Assembly: GCF_000425125.1 (NCBI RefSeq)
Contig: NZ_KE384307.1
Location: forward strand, 532,508-596,507
DNA from: Paenibacillus taiwanensis DSM 18679
Lineage (GTDB): Bacteria; Bacillota; Bacilli; Paenibacillales; Paenibacillaceae
Direction: 5' to 3'
Length of the DNA: 64,000 nt
The notes under the pieces are model-generated. The model saw only the letters and a program-made list of their open reading frames with translations, had not been told where the DNA came from and ran no database searches. The translations under genes were made by a program, and so were the position numbers. Within the stretch, counting starts at the first letter, position 1. Each line of letters begins with the position of its first letter. This document shows, piece by piece, positions 1-8,761 of this stretch.

Positions 1-110
1 GAACAAGATGCACATGCCCCCTGTTTACTCTTTTTGACATGTTTTAGAACAGCCCAAGCTGCATATCCGAAAATGGCGACCAATAGTATAATTTCGAACC
101 ACGACATCAT
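1..110 (-). CDS. FeoB-associated Cys-rich membrane protein (partial, 3' end off window)
   Basis: The first 36 residues are visible and the rest lies beyond the left edge. The start ATG at 110 has a good ribosome site (GGAAAGGAAG) upstream. A single hydrophobic helix (about residues 4-20) follows the start, then a basic stretch with KHVKKSK and the beginning of a cysteine cluster (CASC) at the window edge. This architecture and the position directly downstream of feoB match the small FeoB-associated Cys-rich membrane proteins found in many Firmicutes. Their exact role in ferrous iron uptake is not settled. It is probably the last gene of the feoAB operon, 32 nt after the feoB stop. Confidence 0.8.
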   Translation of the reverse strand, partial: MMSWFEIILLVAIFGYAAWAVLKHVKKSKQGACASC

Positions 111-142
111 TATCGCTTCCTTTCCTAGATAAGCAAATTGAT

Positions 143-2170
143 TCAAGCAAATCCGAGCAGCATGCCGCCAAACCGAATAAGCAAGGCAACGAGGTAGGCC
201 ACCACTAAAGCATAGCTCATGGAAAATAATGTCCATTTCCATGAAGCAACCTCACGCCGAATAATACCGACGGTTGCCAAACACGGAACGTACAACAGTA
301 CGAATGCGCAGAAGGCATAAGCTGTTAATGGCGTAAATGCATGTGCAATCTGAGCCTCCAGCATAGCGGCATCAGGTGCGTGATAAATAATGTTCATCGT
401 GGATACGACGATTTCCTTAGCCATAAATCCGGTTACAAGTGCTGCGCCTGCTTGCCACGTACCAAATCCAAGTGGCACAAACAATGGTGCCAATACACCG
501 CCTAGCTTGGCTAAATAGCTTTCATTCATCGCTACGCCAAAGCCATCAGGACCGGCATAGGACAAGAGCCAGATCAGGACAGATCCACCGAGAATAAAGG
601 TGCCTGCTTTCCGTACGAAGCCCTTTCCTTTCTCCCATGTGCTGCGAAACAAGGTACGCCACTGTGGCATGCGATAAGGGGGCAATTCAACTACAAAGAC
701 GGTCTGCTCTTCTTTCATGAAGCTAAGGGAGAATACCTTTGCCAAAATTAACGTGAGTACGATGCCAAGCAAATATAAGGACAAGACCACAAAGGCTTGA
801 TGCTGCTCAAAAAAAACACCCGCAAACAAGGCGTACACCGATAGTCTAGCAGAACAGGACATAAACGGAACGAGCAGTGTAGTGACGAGCCTTTCACGCG
901 GCTGTTCGATGGTCCGCGCAGCCATTATTCCTGGTACGCTACAACCAAAGCCGATAACAAAGGGAATGAACGCTTTTCCGTTTAACCCAACCGCTTCCAT
1001 TAACCTGTCCATAACGATCGTGACACGGGCCATGTATCCAGAATCTTCTACGAAAGAAATAAACAAAAACAAAATGAAAATTTGTGGCACAAACACAAGT
1101 ACACCACCAACACCTGCAATGATCCCTTCTTGAATCAAAGCATGGGTAAAAGCTGAAGCGCCGACCGTATCAAGCAGTGATGAGGTCCAATCGGTAAAGG
1201 CGCCACCAAAGAAACCGTCAAGCAAATCCGATAACGGAGATCCAATCCATTCAAACGTAACTTTAAACATGAAGTACATCACAGCAATAAAGATGGGAAT
1301 GCCTAGCCAACGGTTTGTAACTATGTTATCGATCCGATCCGTCAAATTTGGCTTGGCGGGTGCGGTATGGGATAAGCTTTCAGCAACTATTTGCTTAATA
1401 TACGCAGTCCTGACCGTACGAATGTGCTGTGGAAGATGGAGCGCTGTTCCAGCGGCTTGCAAATGTTGCTCGGTCTCTTCGTACAGGCGCTCAACCGCAG
1501 GTTCAATCTCAGCGTATTGCTGAACCCATTCGTGAATGGTGTTGTTATTTTCTAAATATTGCAGGGCAAGCCATCTGCTTGGAATGTGTGCGATAGCTGG
1601 CAGCAGTGCTTCCAAGCGCTGAATAGCTGCCTCCACACATTCACCATAATCCAGCCGGAAGGTGGAAGGCGGCTTTGCAAGCATGCCATCTGGCGTCAAG
1701 TCGTCCAGTAAAGCCGGGATTCCTTGATCACGACGTGCATTGACCTTGTATACGGGCACACCCAAGCGGCTTCCCAACAATTCGGATTTAATATATATGC
1801 CTCGACCTTCAGCGACATCATTCATGTTTAAGGCAATTAACGTTGGTGCACCGTATTCCAGCAGCTGTATTGTTAAAAATAAATTTCTCTCCAATTGGGA
1901 GGCATCAACGACGTTAAGTATTACATTTGGTTGGTCATGCAATAAGTAATGAACGGCAACCCCTTCATCTCGGGACATCGGTTGCAAGGAGTAGATACCA
2001 GGAAGATCAATTAACTGAGCTGCATGATTACGCAGCATTCCGACCTTTTTCTCTACTGTAACGCCAGTCCAGTTTCCCACATATGCATAGGAGCGAGTAA
2101 GAGAATTAAACAAAGAAGTCTTGCCTGTATTTGGATTGCCGACAAGGGCAGTGGACCAGGAGTTCAACAT
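143..2170 (-). CDS. feoB: Ferrous iron transport protein B
   Basis: FeoB, the membrane permease for Fe(II), with a cytosolic G domain. The N-terminal GTPase shows G1 GNPNTGKT (about residues 11-18), G3 DLPG, and G4 NMND. A helical spacer follows to about residue 275, then a membrane domain with the two inverted gate motifs: the first around FVPQIFILFLFI and SGYMAR, with the Cys-containing CSARLSVY segment, and the second around MAKEIVVSTMN. At 675 residues it is of usual length for Gram-positive FeoB. The ATG start overlaps the end of feoA by 7 nt, indicating translational coupling. Expression is probably iron-repressed through the Fur box upstream of feoA. Confidence 0.97.
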   Translation of the reverse strand: MLNSWSTALVGNPNTGKTSLFNSLTRSYAYVGNWTGVTVEKKVGMLRNHAAQLIDLPGIYSLQPMSRDEGVAVHYLLHDQPNVILNVVDASQLERNLFLTIQLLEYGAPTLIALNMNDVAEGRGIYIKSELLGSRLGVPVYKVNARRDQGIPALLDDLTPDGMLAKPPSTFRLDYGECVEAAIQRLEALLPAIAHIPSRWLALQYLENNNTIHEWVQQYAEIEPAVERLYEETEQHLQAAGTALHLPQHIRTVRTAYIKQIVAESLSHTAPAKPNLTDRIDNIVTNRWLGIPIFIAVMYFMFKVTFEWIGSPLSDLLDGFFGGAFTDWTSSLLDTVGASAFTHALIQEGIIAGVGGVLVFVPQIFILFLFISFVEDSGYMARVTIVMDRLMEAVGLNGKAFIPFVIGFGCSVPGIMAARTIEQPRERLVTTLLVPFMSCSARLSVYALFAGVFFEQHQAFVVLSLYLLGIVLTLILAKVFSLSFMKEEQTVFVVELPPYRMPQWRTLFRSTWEKGKGFVRKAGTFILGGSVLIWLLSYAGPDGFGVAMNESYLAKLGGVLAPLFVPLGFGTWQAGAALVTGFMAKEIVVSTMNIIYHAPDAAMLEAQIAHAFTPLTAYAFCAFVLLYVPCLATVGIIRREVASWKWTLFSMSYALVVAYLVALLIRFGGMLLGFA

Positions 2171-2424
2171 ACATCCACCTCGATTAAAGTCGCTTCGACT
2201 TTACGCAAACCGAACAGCTGCCCGTTCGCTTCAAGCATCAGCGGGCCGCCTAGCAAGCTGCAACGTTTCACTTTTACAAGTGTCCCTATGGTCACACCAA
2301 GATCCAGTAGACGATGGGAAACTGCAGAAGATAGTCGGGCTAAGCTTGTAATATACGCTGCTTCACCTGGCTTTAGATGGCCTAGCGATTTGCATGTACA
2401 AGGGGATTGGATGTGTGAAGTCAT
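2164..2424 (-). CDS. feoA: Ferrous iron transport protein A (SH3-like)
   Basis: A small cytosolic FeoA protein of 86 residues. It has the family pattern of an SH3-like barrel: LGHLKPGEAAYI near the start, RLLDLGVTIGTLVKV in the middle (the typical R-L-x-[ED]-L-G-x-x-x-G-x motif) and a C-terminal LRKVEATLIEV strand. FeoA is thought to modulate the FeoB GTPase. It is first in the operon and overlaps feoB. The N-terminus contains two cysteines (CTC) that are not part of the core family pattern. A Fur box lies about 30 nt upstream. Confidence 0.93.
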   Translation of the reverse strand: MTSHIQSPCTCKSLGHLKPGEAAYITSLARLSSAVSHRLLDLGVTIGTLVKVKRCSLLGGPLMLEANGQLFGLRKVEATLIEVDVC

Positions 2425-2452
2425 ACCTGATTCCTACTTTCAGCTTCAAGAG

Positions 2453-2467
2453 TGATAATCTTTATCA
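2453..2467. promoter_or_regulatory. Fur box upstream of feoAB
   Basis: TGATAATCTTTATCA matches the Bacillus 7-1-7 Fur consensus TGATAATNATTATCA with one mismatch. It lies 29 nt upstream of the feoA start, where bound Fur-Fe would block transcription. The seen part is the palindrome; repression by iron is inferred from the known Fur regulon. Confidence 0.85.
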
Positions 2468-2654
2468 TTTACATTTGTAATGTATCACTTTTTGAGCGCA
2501 GCCCTTGTGATTAATATCATATTTAGGAGAGACATTTGTCACAATAAGCACTTTTTTTACAGCAATTTACCGAAATCAGGTATCTTTTACTTTGCTTTAT
2601 GTCGTTGTTTCCAGTAGAATGAAGAAAATTAAAACGTAAAAAGGAGAAAGCGGA

Positions 2655-3623
2655 ATGAAAACGAATCATTGTAAAATTGTCGACTGCACCATTCGAGACG
2701 GCGGCCTCGTAAATAATTGGGACTTCAGTGTAGAATTTGTGCAAGATCTGTATGCCGCATTAAATGAAGCGGGCGTCGATTATATGGAAATCGGCTACAA
2801 AAATTCGCCTAAGCTGTTAAGTGGCGCTGATGAAACGGGTCCGTGGCGATTTTTGAATGATGATTTCTTGCGTAAGGTCATTCCGCAAAAAGGTCAAACC
2901 AAGTTATCTGCACTGGTAGATATTGGTCGTGTGGACGAAAATGACATTTTACCGCGCAGTGAAAGCTTGTTGGATCTCATTCGAGTCGCTTGTTACATTA
3001 AAGACGTTGACAAAGCGCTAGAGCTTATTCAGACGTTCCATGATCGTGGTTACGAGACCACTTTGAATATTATGGCGTTATCCAATGTAATGGAAAACGA
3101 CTTAAATGAAGCGTTCCTGATGATTAAGGAAAGTCCGGTTGACGTAGTTTATATTGTAGATTCTTACGGCAGCATGGATCATAACGATTTTTATTTCTTG
3201 GTGACGAAGTTCCAAGAACATCTGCCTAACAAGAGTCTTGGAGTGCATACACATAACAATATGCAGCTTGCATTTTCCAACACGCTCGTTGCAGCAGAAA
3301 GAGGCGTAGAACTGCTGGATTCCTCTGTTTATGGTATGGGACGTGGAGCAGGTAACTGTCCTACGGAAGCGCTGCTAACGCATTTGAAGAACAGCAAGTA
3401 CCATTTGCGCCCAACTTTACGTTTCTTGGAGAAACATATGATTCCGATGCGTGAGCAGTGGGAATGGGGCTATCTCGTTCCATACTTGATTACAGGCACG
3501 TTGGATGAGCATCCACGTTCTGCAATGGCATTGCTTGCTTCCCCGGAACGTAACAAGTTTACCGAATTTTATGACCGGATGATGACACCAGAAGGAAATT
3601 TTGTGCAGAAGAAACCGGAATAA
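2655..3623 (+). CDS. Aldolase-type TIM-barrel (HMGL-like) protein of unknown substrate
   Basis: A 322-residue protein with the HMG-CoA lyase/DRE-TIM metallolyase signature. DCTIRDGG near residue 9 is equivalent to the D-x-T-x-R-D-G catalytic loop, and HTHNN near residue 205 supplies the metal-binding histidines. The chain is similar to 4-hydroxy-2-oxovalerate aldolases but has no dehydrogenase partner and no DmpG-like communication domain. The start has a clear ribosome site (AAAGGAGAAAGCGGA-ATG). It appears monocistronic and ends in a strong terminator. The fold and probable divalent-metal aldol chemistry are supported; the substrate is unknown. Confidence 0.8.
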   Translation: MKTNHCKIVDCTIRDGGLVNNWDFSVEFVQDLYAALNEAGVDYMEIGYKNSPKLLSGADETGPWRFLNDDFLRKVIPQKGQTKLSALVDIGRVDENDILPRSESLLDLIRVACYIKDVDKALELIQTFHDRGYETTLNIMALSNVMENDLNEAFLMIKESPVDVVYIVDSYGSMDHNDFYFLVTKFQEHLPNKSLGVHTHNNMQLAFSNTLVAAERGVELLDSSVYGMGRGAGNCPTEALLTHLKNSKYHLRPTLRFLEKHMIPMREQWEWGYLVPYLITGTLDEHPRSAMALLASPERNKFTEFYDRMMTPEGNFVQKKPE

Positions 3624-3641
3624 TTTCAATTTCTCCATACG

Positions 3642-3685
3642 TACAGCATGGCTGCTCCTTAGGAGCGGTCGTGCTGTATTTTTAT
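3642..3685 (+). terminator. Rho-independent terminator after aldolase-like gene
   Basis: A stem built from TACAGCA/TGCTGTA with an inner GCTCCT/AGGAGC helix, followed by a T-rich tract. Confidence 0.85.
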
Positions 3686-3733
3686 TTCTCGTTATGATGC
3701 GATAAGGGACCATATAATAATACATCCGCACGA

Positions 3734-3994
3734 TTAATTCGTGCGGATGTATTGTCTGTCGCCAGTCTTGGGATTGTAGTATACTTGATATTGGAAACCG
3801 TCACGCGGATCAATAAAGATTTCCTTTGTTGGGACATAATCAGCATTTAGACCGATAGCATCACGCACATTGTCATGCTGCTTATAGCGCTTGTCGTACA
3901 CTTTCTTACCGATAATAATAAGAATTATAAGACCAATAAGCGGTATTCCATAGAAGACTACGGCAATACCGAGTATAGTTGCGACGCCGGACAT
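3734..3994 (-). CDS. Small membrane protein of unknown function
   Basis: An 86-residue protein not recognised as a named family. It has a hydrophobic segment covering about residues 5-28 (one long or two short helices), followed by a basic patch KKVYDKRYK and a soluble tail containing DPRDGFQYQVYYNPKTG. The ATG overlaps the TAA of the upstream YbjQ-family gene (TAATG), so the two are probably translated together. A role tied to the YbjQ protein is inference from this coupling only. Confidence 0.75.
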   Translation of the reverse strand: MSGVATILGIAVVFYGIPLIGLIILIIIGKKVYDKRYKQHDNVRDAIGLNADYVPTKEIFIDPRDGFQYQVYYNPKTGDRQYIRTN

Positions 3995-4320
3995 TAATAG
4001 TTCACCGGTCTAAGCCGTACGACAGTTCCATAGGCTACAATTTCACTCATATTTTGTCCGATGTCTCCACTGTCAAAGCGCATCATAATAACAGCATCTC
4101 CACCCATCGCGTGGGCGTTCTGAATCATACGATCCATCGCTTGACGACGTGCATCTTCAATCATTTGCGTATATTGTTTGACTTCTCCTCCAACTAGACC
4201 CTTCAGCGAAGCCATAATGTCTCCACCAATGCCGCGAGCGCGTACCACAACTCCAAAGGCCGTTCCTAAAGTTTCAGCGATCTCAGCATTTGCAACACGT
4301 TCCGTAGTTGATACCAGCAT
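3994..4320 (-). CDS. YbjQ/UPF0145 family protein
   Basis: A 108-residue cytosolic protein of the YbjQ (UPF0145, putative heavy-metal-binding) family. Diagnostic segments are GTAFGVVVRARGIGGD, GGEVKQYTQMIEDARRQA, and the C-terminal NAHAMGGDAVIMMRFDSGDI followed by YGTVV. The length is normal for the family, which forms pentameric rings in solved structures. The function is not established. It is followed by a translationally coupled small membrane protein. A GGAGCTGACGTT-ATG context gives an acceptable ribosome site. Confidence 0.88.
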   Translation of the reverse strand: MLVSTTERVANAEIAETLGTAFGVVVRARGIGGDIMASLKGLVGGEVKQYTQMIEDARRQAMDRMIQNAHAMGGDAVIMMRFDSGDIGQNMSEIVAYGTVVRLRPVNY

Positions 4321-4611
4321 AACGTCAGCTCCTCTTAGTGACAGGCCATCTTGACGGCCATTTACTTTTAATACGATTAGTTTCCTCTTTTCGTTTCATT
4401 CACATGCATGGGTATGTTTCATTTTTTATGACCCATCTGGGTAACAGGCTCGTTCAACCCTAATATGATTTGATGCTAAAATGAAAGAATTGTTATTAAA
4501 TACGAAGGATTTTATTGGAATGAAGCTGTACATTGTTTATTATGTAAGGAGACAGAGATAAATAATAATAGAGCACATATTTTTAGCTTTTATGAGGAGA
4601 GTAGGATAGTG

Positions 4612-5616
4612 ATGAAAGTCAGTATTTTTGATGTGGCCAAAAAAGCTGGCTTATCTGTCGTCACGGTGTCGCGCGTACTTAATAATGCAAAGACCGTACG
4701 GGAGAAAAATAGGCAGAAGGTGTTGCAGGCGATGAAGGAATTGGATTATCATCCGAATGCAGCAGCTCGCAGCTTGGCTAAAGGAAAGACAGGTGTTATC
4801 GGGGTAATCGTAACCACATTACAGGATTCATTCCTGGACAGTGTAGTGCAAAACGTATCCAGCCAACTTAAGGACTACGGATACTATCTAGCACTTTCAG
4901 TTGCCAATTATCCTACAGAAGAAGGACACGGTACGGAACTGATCCAAGAAGATCGGGTGGACGGGTTGCTCATTTTATCCGCAGTCCATGAAGAACTGTA
5001 TATCGTGGAGCTGAAGAAGCGCAAAATTCCTTTCGTACTAATTGACAATCAAGTGATGCAGCCTTCTGTATCCTGTGTGCTTGTCGATAATTTGAAGGGT
5101 GGATACGAGGCGACTCAGCATCTGATTGATTTGGGTCATAAGCGAATCGCGCACATTAGAGGACCTGCATTCTTTTTGAGTGCCCACGAGCGCGAGCGTG
5201 GTTTTATGCAGGCGATGGCGGAAGCGGATTTAGAACCGTTCGCAATAGAAACGGGCGACTTTTCCATTACTTCAGGCTACGAAGCCATGATGCGTTGGAT
5301 TGAATCGGGTAATGTGCCGGAGGCCATATTTGCGGCCGACGATTTTATGGCAATCGGCGCGATCAACGCTTTAACTGAGGCGGGGTATAAGGTGCCACGA
5401 GATGTCTCAATCGTGGGGTACGATGATCAAATATTGGCCTCCCAGCTCAAGCCACGCTTGACAACGATGAAGCAGCCAGCTGAACAAATTGCTAGAATGG
5501 CAGTGGATGTGTTGATGAAGCAAGTGAATGGCACTAACAAACGCAGCATGACCTTCAAATTTGACTCGGAGCTTGTAGTACGTGAATCAACTGCTCCGCG
5601 CTTGCCACAGTCATAA
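4612..5616 (+). CDS. LacI family transcriptional regulator
   Basis: A 334-residue repressor-type regulator. The N-terminal LacI helix-turn-helix is clear (VSIFDVAKKAGLSVVTVSRV, about residues 2-21) with the hinge helix SLAKGKT. The periplasmic-binding-protein-like effector domain follows, with typical elements VDGLLIL, LIDLGHKRIAHI, ERGFMQAM, AADDFMAIGAI and VSIVGYDD, and ends in the family C-terminal KF.SELVVRESTA. GTG at 4609 and ATG at 4612 are alternative starts behind GAGGAG. No sugar operon is adjacent, so the effector and targets cannot be assigned from context. Confidence 0.92.
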   Translation: MKVSIFDVAKKAGLSVVTVSRVLNNAKTVREKNRQKVLQAMKELDYHPNAAARSLAKGKTGVIGVIVTTLQDSFLDSVVQNVSSQLKDYGYYLALSVANYPTEEGHGTELIQEDRVDGLLILSAVHEELYIVELKKRKIPFVLIDNQVMQPSVSCVLVDNLKGGYEATQHLIDLGHKRIAHIRGPAFFLSAHERERGFMQAMAEADLEPFAIETGDFSITSGYEAMMRWIESGNVPEAIFAADDFMAIGAINALTEAGYKVPRDVSIVGYDDQILASQLKPRLTTMKQPAEQIARMAVDVLMKQVNGTNKRSMTFKFDSELVVRESTAPRLPQS

Positions 5617-5648
5617 TTGTAATCGTTTTCCTTTTGCAACCCCAGCAG

Positions 5649-5686
5649 GCATGAGTGATCTTTGACAGGTCGCTCATGCTTTTTTT
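5649..5686 (+). terminator. Terminator after lacI-type regulator
   Basis: GCATGAGTGA pairs with TCGCTCATGC (one G-T wobble) and is followed by seven T. Confidence 0.88.
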
Positions 5687-5808
5687 AAGTGGTGGACACG
5701 GTTAAACTTGGTGTATACAATCGGTATCAGCAAATGAGGGTTGTAATACAACTGATCAAGCTAGCTGGCCCAGCGTTTAATTTGAAAATGTGATACAGGA
5801 GGTGCGTG

Positions 5809-6693
5809 ATGAGCGACCGCATGATTAAAAGGCTTATATTATGGATTCCAACAATTACGATTGGATTGTGGGAGTACATACGCCATACTGTCCTTCTTCC
5901 GTATATGTCGATGGACCTCGGTAATATACTGGCACCGATCATTGTGTTTGCGGTGTCGGCTATCTTCTTAACGAAGCTATTTGCACTATTAGAAGAGACT
6001 CAGCGCAAGCTGCGACAAGAGCAGCAATTAAAAGCTGAATTGGAGGAGCGTGAGCGACTTGCTCAAGAGCTGCATGACGGAATTTCACAATCGTTGTTTA
6101 TGCTATCGGTTAAAATTAATCGACTAGAGCATGCAGAGGGCGAGGAGCGCCAAATTCAATTTGATAAACTAAAGCAGACGGTACACCACGTACATGATGA
6201 CGTGAGGCAGGCGATAGCTAATTTGCAGGCTGCGCCACAGGAGGCAGATTTCTCATGGACCCATACGTTTATGCAGATGATTGAAGAAATGCGGGTAGAT
6301 ACGGAATGGGAACCAGAAGTAGACTGGCGGCTCGATGACGAGCAGATGACGATAAAAGAGAAAATTACGCTGTTTTCCTGTGTACGAGAAGCCTTAACTA
6401 ATGTTCGCAAGCATGCACAAGCCAAACATGTCACAGTTTTGTCGGAGGGAGGGAATGAGCAGTTTTATTGTGAGGTGCGAGATGATGGAGCGGGAATGAA
6501 GGACGATCCCTTTTCCCTGCCAGGAAAATATGGCATGAAAATGATGAGAGATCGAATACATAACATGGGTTGGCAAATGTCCGTCTATCGGCAGCACGAG
6601 GAAACCGTAATTTGCATTCGTAAGGGAAAGGAGATGTCTTGGAATGAACACGAAGCAGCAAGACCAGCGATTTCGCATATTAATTGCGGATGA
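5809..6693 (+). CDS. NarL/DesK-class sensor histidine kinase
   Basis: A membrane sensor kinase of about 294 residues. Two N-terminal hydrophobic helices (about residues 6-25 and 33-55) flank a very short external loop. A coiled linker follows, then a HisKA_3 dimerisation domain with ERERLAQELHDGISQSLF (phospho-acceptor His about residue 89), then an HATPase_c domain with the N box VREALTNVRKHA and the G box DDGAGM. AGGAGG lies 6 nt before this ATG; a GTG one codon upstream is a weaker alternative. The 3' end overlaps the response regulator by 50 nt. The small sensor suggests an intramembrane signal, but the stimulus is unknown. Confidence 0.9.
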   Translation: MSDRMIKRLILWIPTITIGLWEYIRHTVLLPYMSMDLGNILAPIIVFAVSAIFLTKLFALLEETQRKLRQEQQLKAELEERERLAQELHDGISQSLFMLSVKINRLEHAEGEERQIQFDKLKQTVHHVHDDVRQAIANLQAAPQEADFSWTHTFMQMIEEMRVDTEWEPEVDWRLDDEQMTIKEKITLFSCVREALTNVRKHAQAKHVTVLSEGGNEQFYCEVRDDGAGMKDDPFSLPGKYGMKMMRDRIHNMGWQMSVYRQHEETVICIRKGKEMSWNEHEAARPAISHINCG

Positions 6694-7303
6694 CAATGCA
6701 CACGCGCGTGAGGGTATTAATGATATTTTATCAATTGATCCTTTGTTTCATCTCGTTGGCGAGGCGGTAAATGGGGAAGAAGCATTAAGTTTAACCGAAC
6801 ATTTAATGCCCGACTTAATTTTGATGGACATTTCGATGCCTGTTATGGGCGGATTGGAAGCGACCCGTCGTATTAAGGAAAGGTTTCCTTATGTAAAAAT
6901 TGTCATGGTCACTGTCTCGGACGACATCACTCATTTATTTGAAGCGCTAAAAGTAGGTGCGCAAGGCTATTTGCTGAAAAACTTGCAGCCTGCTGCATGG
7001 CATGAATATTTACGTGCGGTTGCTATTGATGAAGCACCTATGTCGCAGGAGTTGGCGATGCGTTTGTTGCAGGAGTTTGCACCCAAGCAAAGCACTCGTC
7101 CTGTACACGCTTCACCATTAACAGCACGGGAACGTGAAATATTGGAGCGTGTAGCGAAGGGGGAATCCAACCGGGAGATTGCATTACGTTTGACGTTGTC
7201 TGAGCATACGGTCAAAAATCATCTCAAAAATATTTTACAGAAGCTGCATTTGGACAATCGAGTACAGCTTACCCGCTATGCGTTTGAGAATGGACTGGCG
7301 TGA
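6644..7303 (+). CDS. NarL-family response regulator
   Basis: A 219-residue two-domain regulator. The receiver domain (about 1-125) has acidic pair DDN near residue 17, phospho-acceptor Asp near 62 in LILMDISMP, and the conserved Lys in YLLKNLQP. The C-terminal LuxR-type helix-turn-helix has LTAREREILERVAKGESN and the recognition helix SEHTVKNHL. It overlaps the upstream kinase gene, so the two form a cognate pair. No terminator is visible directly after it. The regulon cannot be read from the neighbours. Confidence 0.92.
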   Translation: MNTKQQDQRFRILIADDNAHAREGINDILSIDPLFHLVGEAVNGEEALSLTEHLMPDLILMDISMPVMGGLEATRRIKERFPYVKIVMVTVSDDITHLFEALKVGAQGYLLKNLQPAAWHEYLRAVAIDEAPMSQELAMRLLQEFAPKQSTRPVHASPLTAREREILERVAKGESNREIALRLTLSEHTVKNHLKNILQKLHLDNRVQLTRYAFENGLA

Positions 7304-7474
7304 AACAAAGAGGACAAGTGCTATTATACCGAATAGAGATGAGATAGTGAGTGCACGACAAGGAACAATAAGGCTGAAAGATGGAAAAAAGTTCGTATAT
7401 GTGCCTGATTTGTATTGCGCGCCATTTTAAGGTGTGTTATATTAATCTATGTCGTCTTAATAGGGCGCATATAA

Positions 7475-7551
7475 CGGGACGTAGCTCAGCTTGGTAGAGC
7501 ACTTGGTTTGGGACCAAGGGGTCGCATGTTCAAATCGTGTCGTCCCGACCA
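7475..7551 (+). tRNA. tRNA-Pro (anticodon TGG)
   Basis: The 77-nt sequence folds as a tRNA. Acceptor stem CGGGACG pairs with CGTCCCG, D stem GCTC/GAGC, anticodon stem CTTGG/CCAAG with loop TTTGGGA (anticodon TGG, proline), and T arm GCATG-TTCAAAT-CGTGT. The CCA end is encoded. A single gene, not part of a cluster. Confidence 0.97.
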
Positions 7552-7564
7552 TTATGATCATCAC

Positions 7565-7593
7565 AACGTATTCCATTTGGGATACGTTTTTTT
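7565..7593 (+). terminator. Probable terminator after tRNA-Pro
   Basis: An imperfect stem AACGTATTCC / GGATACGTT with a one-base bulge is followed by a run of T. Confidence 0.65.
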
Positions 7594-7692
7594 GTCGTTT
7601 GAGCAGGCTACGATGATGATGGCAATGAGGATGACTCATACATCCAAGATTGACTTGGTGATTTCGATGGCAGCGCATCTCTAAGAGAAGAA

Positions 7693-7728
7693 GGACCTCA
7701 CTCCTCCGTTAAAGAGGAGTTGAGGTCC
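7693..7728. terminator. Strong hairpin between tRNA-Pro and the gmd-like gene
   Basis: GGACCTCA-CTCCTC pairs with GAGGAG-T-TGAGGTCC, a 14-bp stem with a single bulged T. It lies downstream of the minus-strand gmd-like gene and probably ends that transcript. The T-rich tail on the minus strand (TTCTTCTCTTAG) is imperfect, so it is called with moderate confidence. Confidence 0.6.
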
Positions 7729-7810
7729 GTTGTCTGTTTAGCGGGGGGGGGAGGGTGTTTGGTCATGCAAACCTTCTGGGGACAGGGCGTTCCCTAATCG
7801 CTGCATAGAC

Positions 7811-8761
7811 TTAGACTCGCTCGCGCCAGTAACCTAGCAGATCAGACATAGTTTGCTCAAACGGAATCGTTGGTTTCCAACCTGTCTGACGTTCAAACTT
7901 CGAGGCATCCCCAAGCAAAATCTCAACGTCAGAAGGACGCATCCGACTTGGGTCTGGTACCACCTCGATAGAGATCGTACTCATGCTGAGCAGCAAATTC
8001 AGCATTTCTTCGATGGTGACACAAGTGCCAGAGGCGATATTATAACATTCGCCAGCCTCTCCCTTTTCTAATCCTACCCAGTATGCGCGTACAATGTCCC
8101 GCACATCTGTAAAATCGCGTTTGGCTTGCAAGTTGCCAACAGAAACGATGGGAGGTCGAATTCCTTTCTCAATCTCTGCGATTTGCTTCGCAAAGTTTGA
8201 GGTTACAAACTGCTCGCCGCGACGCGGTCCCGTATGATTGAAAGTTCTTGTGCGAATCACGTGTATGCCATAACTTTTAAAGTATTGATAGCCTAGATAA
8301 TCCTGGGCAGCTTTACTTACAGCATAAGGGCTAAGCGGCCGCAGTGGATTGTCTTCGCTTATGGGGGTCTCATGTGGTTCGACGTGGCCATATTCTTCGC
8401 TAGAGCAAGCAATCTGGATCTTAGCGGGTAGTTCCAGCCTTCTTACGGCCTCGAATATATTCAACTGACCTGCAACGTTGTTGTATATGGTGTCTACTGG
8501 AGAATTCCATGATGTAGGTACGAAGCTTTGAGCGGCAAGGTGGAAAATGTAGTCGGGTTTTTCGGCAGCGAGCAGCGTTTCGACTGAGAACGGGTCACGG
8601 AGTTCACATTCAATCAGTCGAATTTGGGACTGAATATGCTCAATGTGATCCATCCGGCTGCGGTTGCGGATAGTTCCGATGACCTCGACTTGTTGGTCCA
8701 GCAGAAATTCGGCCATATGACTGCCGACGAATCCAGAAATGCCGGTTACTAGAGCCTTCAT
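7811..8761 (-). CDS. gmd: GDP-mannose 4,6-dehydratase-like NAD-dependent epimerase/dehydratase
   Basis: A 316-residue extended short-chain dehydrogenase. The Rossmann motif GISGFVGSH is at residues 8-16, FHLAAQSFV follows, then the active-site triad SSEEYG (Ser plus Glu) and YAVSK (Tyr/Lys). The RTRTFNHTGPRRGEQFV segment and the KRDFTDVRD motif are typical of GDP-mannose dehydratases and of the related GDP-4-keto-6-deoxymannose reductases (Rmd). Its start overlaps the stop of the mannose-1-phosphate guanylyltransferase gene, so it acts on GDP-mannose or its product. Dehydratase is favoured because the Glu after the catalytic Ser pair is retained, but Rmd (giving GDP-rhamnose) is possible. Confidence 0.75.
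   Translation of the reverse strand: MKALVTGISGFVGSHMAEFLLDQQVEVIGTIRNRSRMDHIEHIQSQIRLIECELRDPFSVETLLAAEKPDYIFHLAAQSFVPTSWNSPVDTIYNNVAGQLNIFEAVRRLELPAKIQIACSSEEYGHVEPHETPISEDNPLRPLSPYAVSKAAQDYLGYQYFKSYGIHVIRTRTFNHTGPRRGEQFVTSNFAKQIAEIEKGIRPPIVSVGNLQAKRDFTDVRDIVRAYWVGLEKGEAGECYNIASGTCVTIEEMLNLLLSMSTISIEVVPDPSRMRPSDVEILLGDASKFERQTGWKPTIPFEQTMSDLLGYWRERV

Noticed and set aside
7457-7678. Open frame on the minus strand over tRNA-Pro
   Set aside because: It covers a clear tRNA gene, has no ribosome site and no homology-like features.
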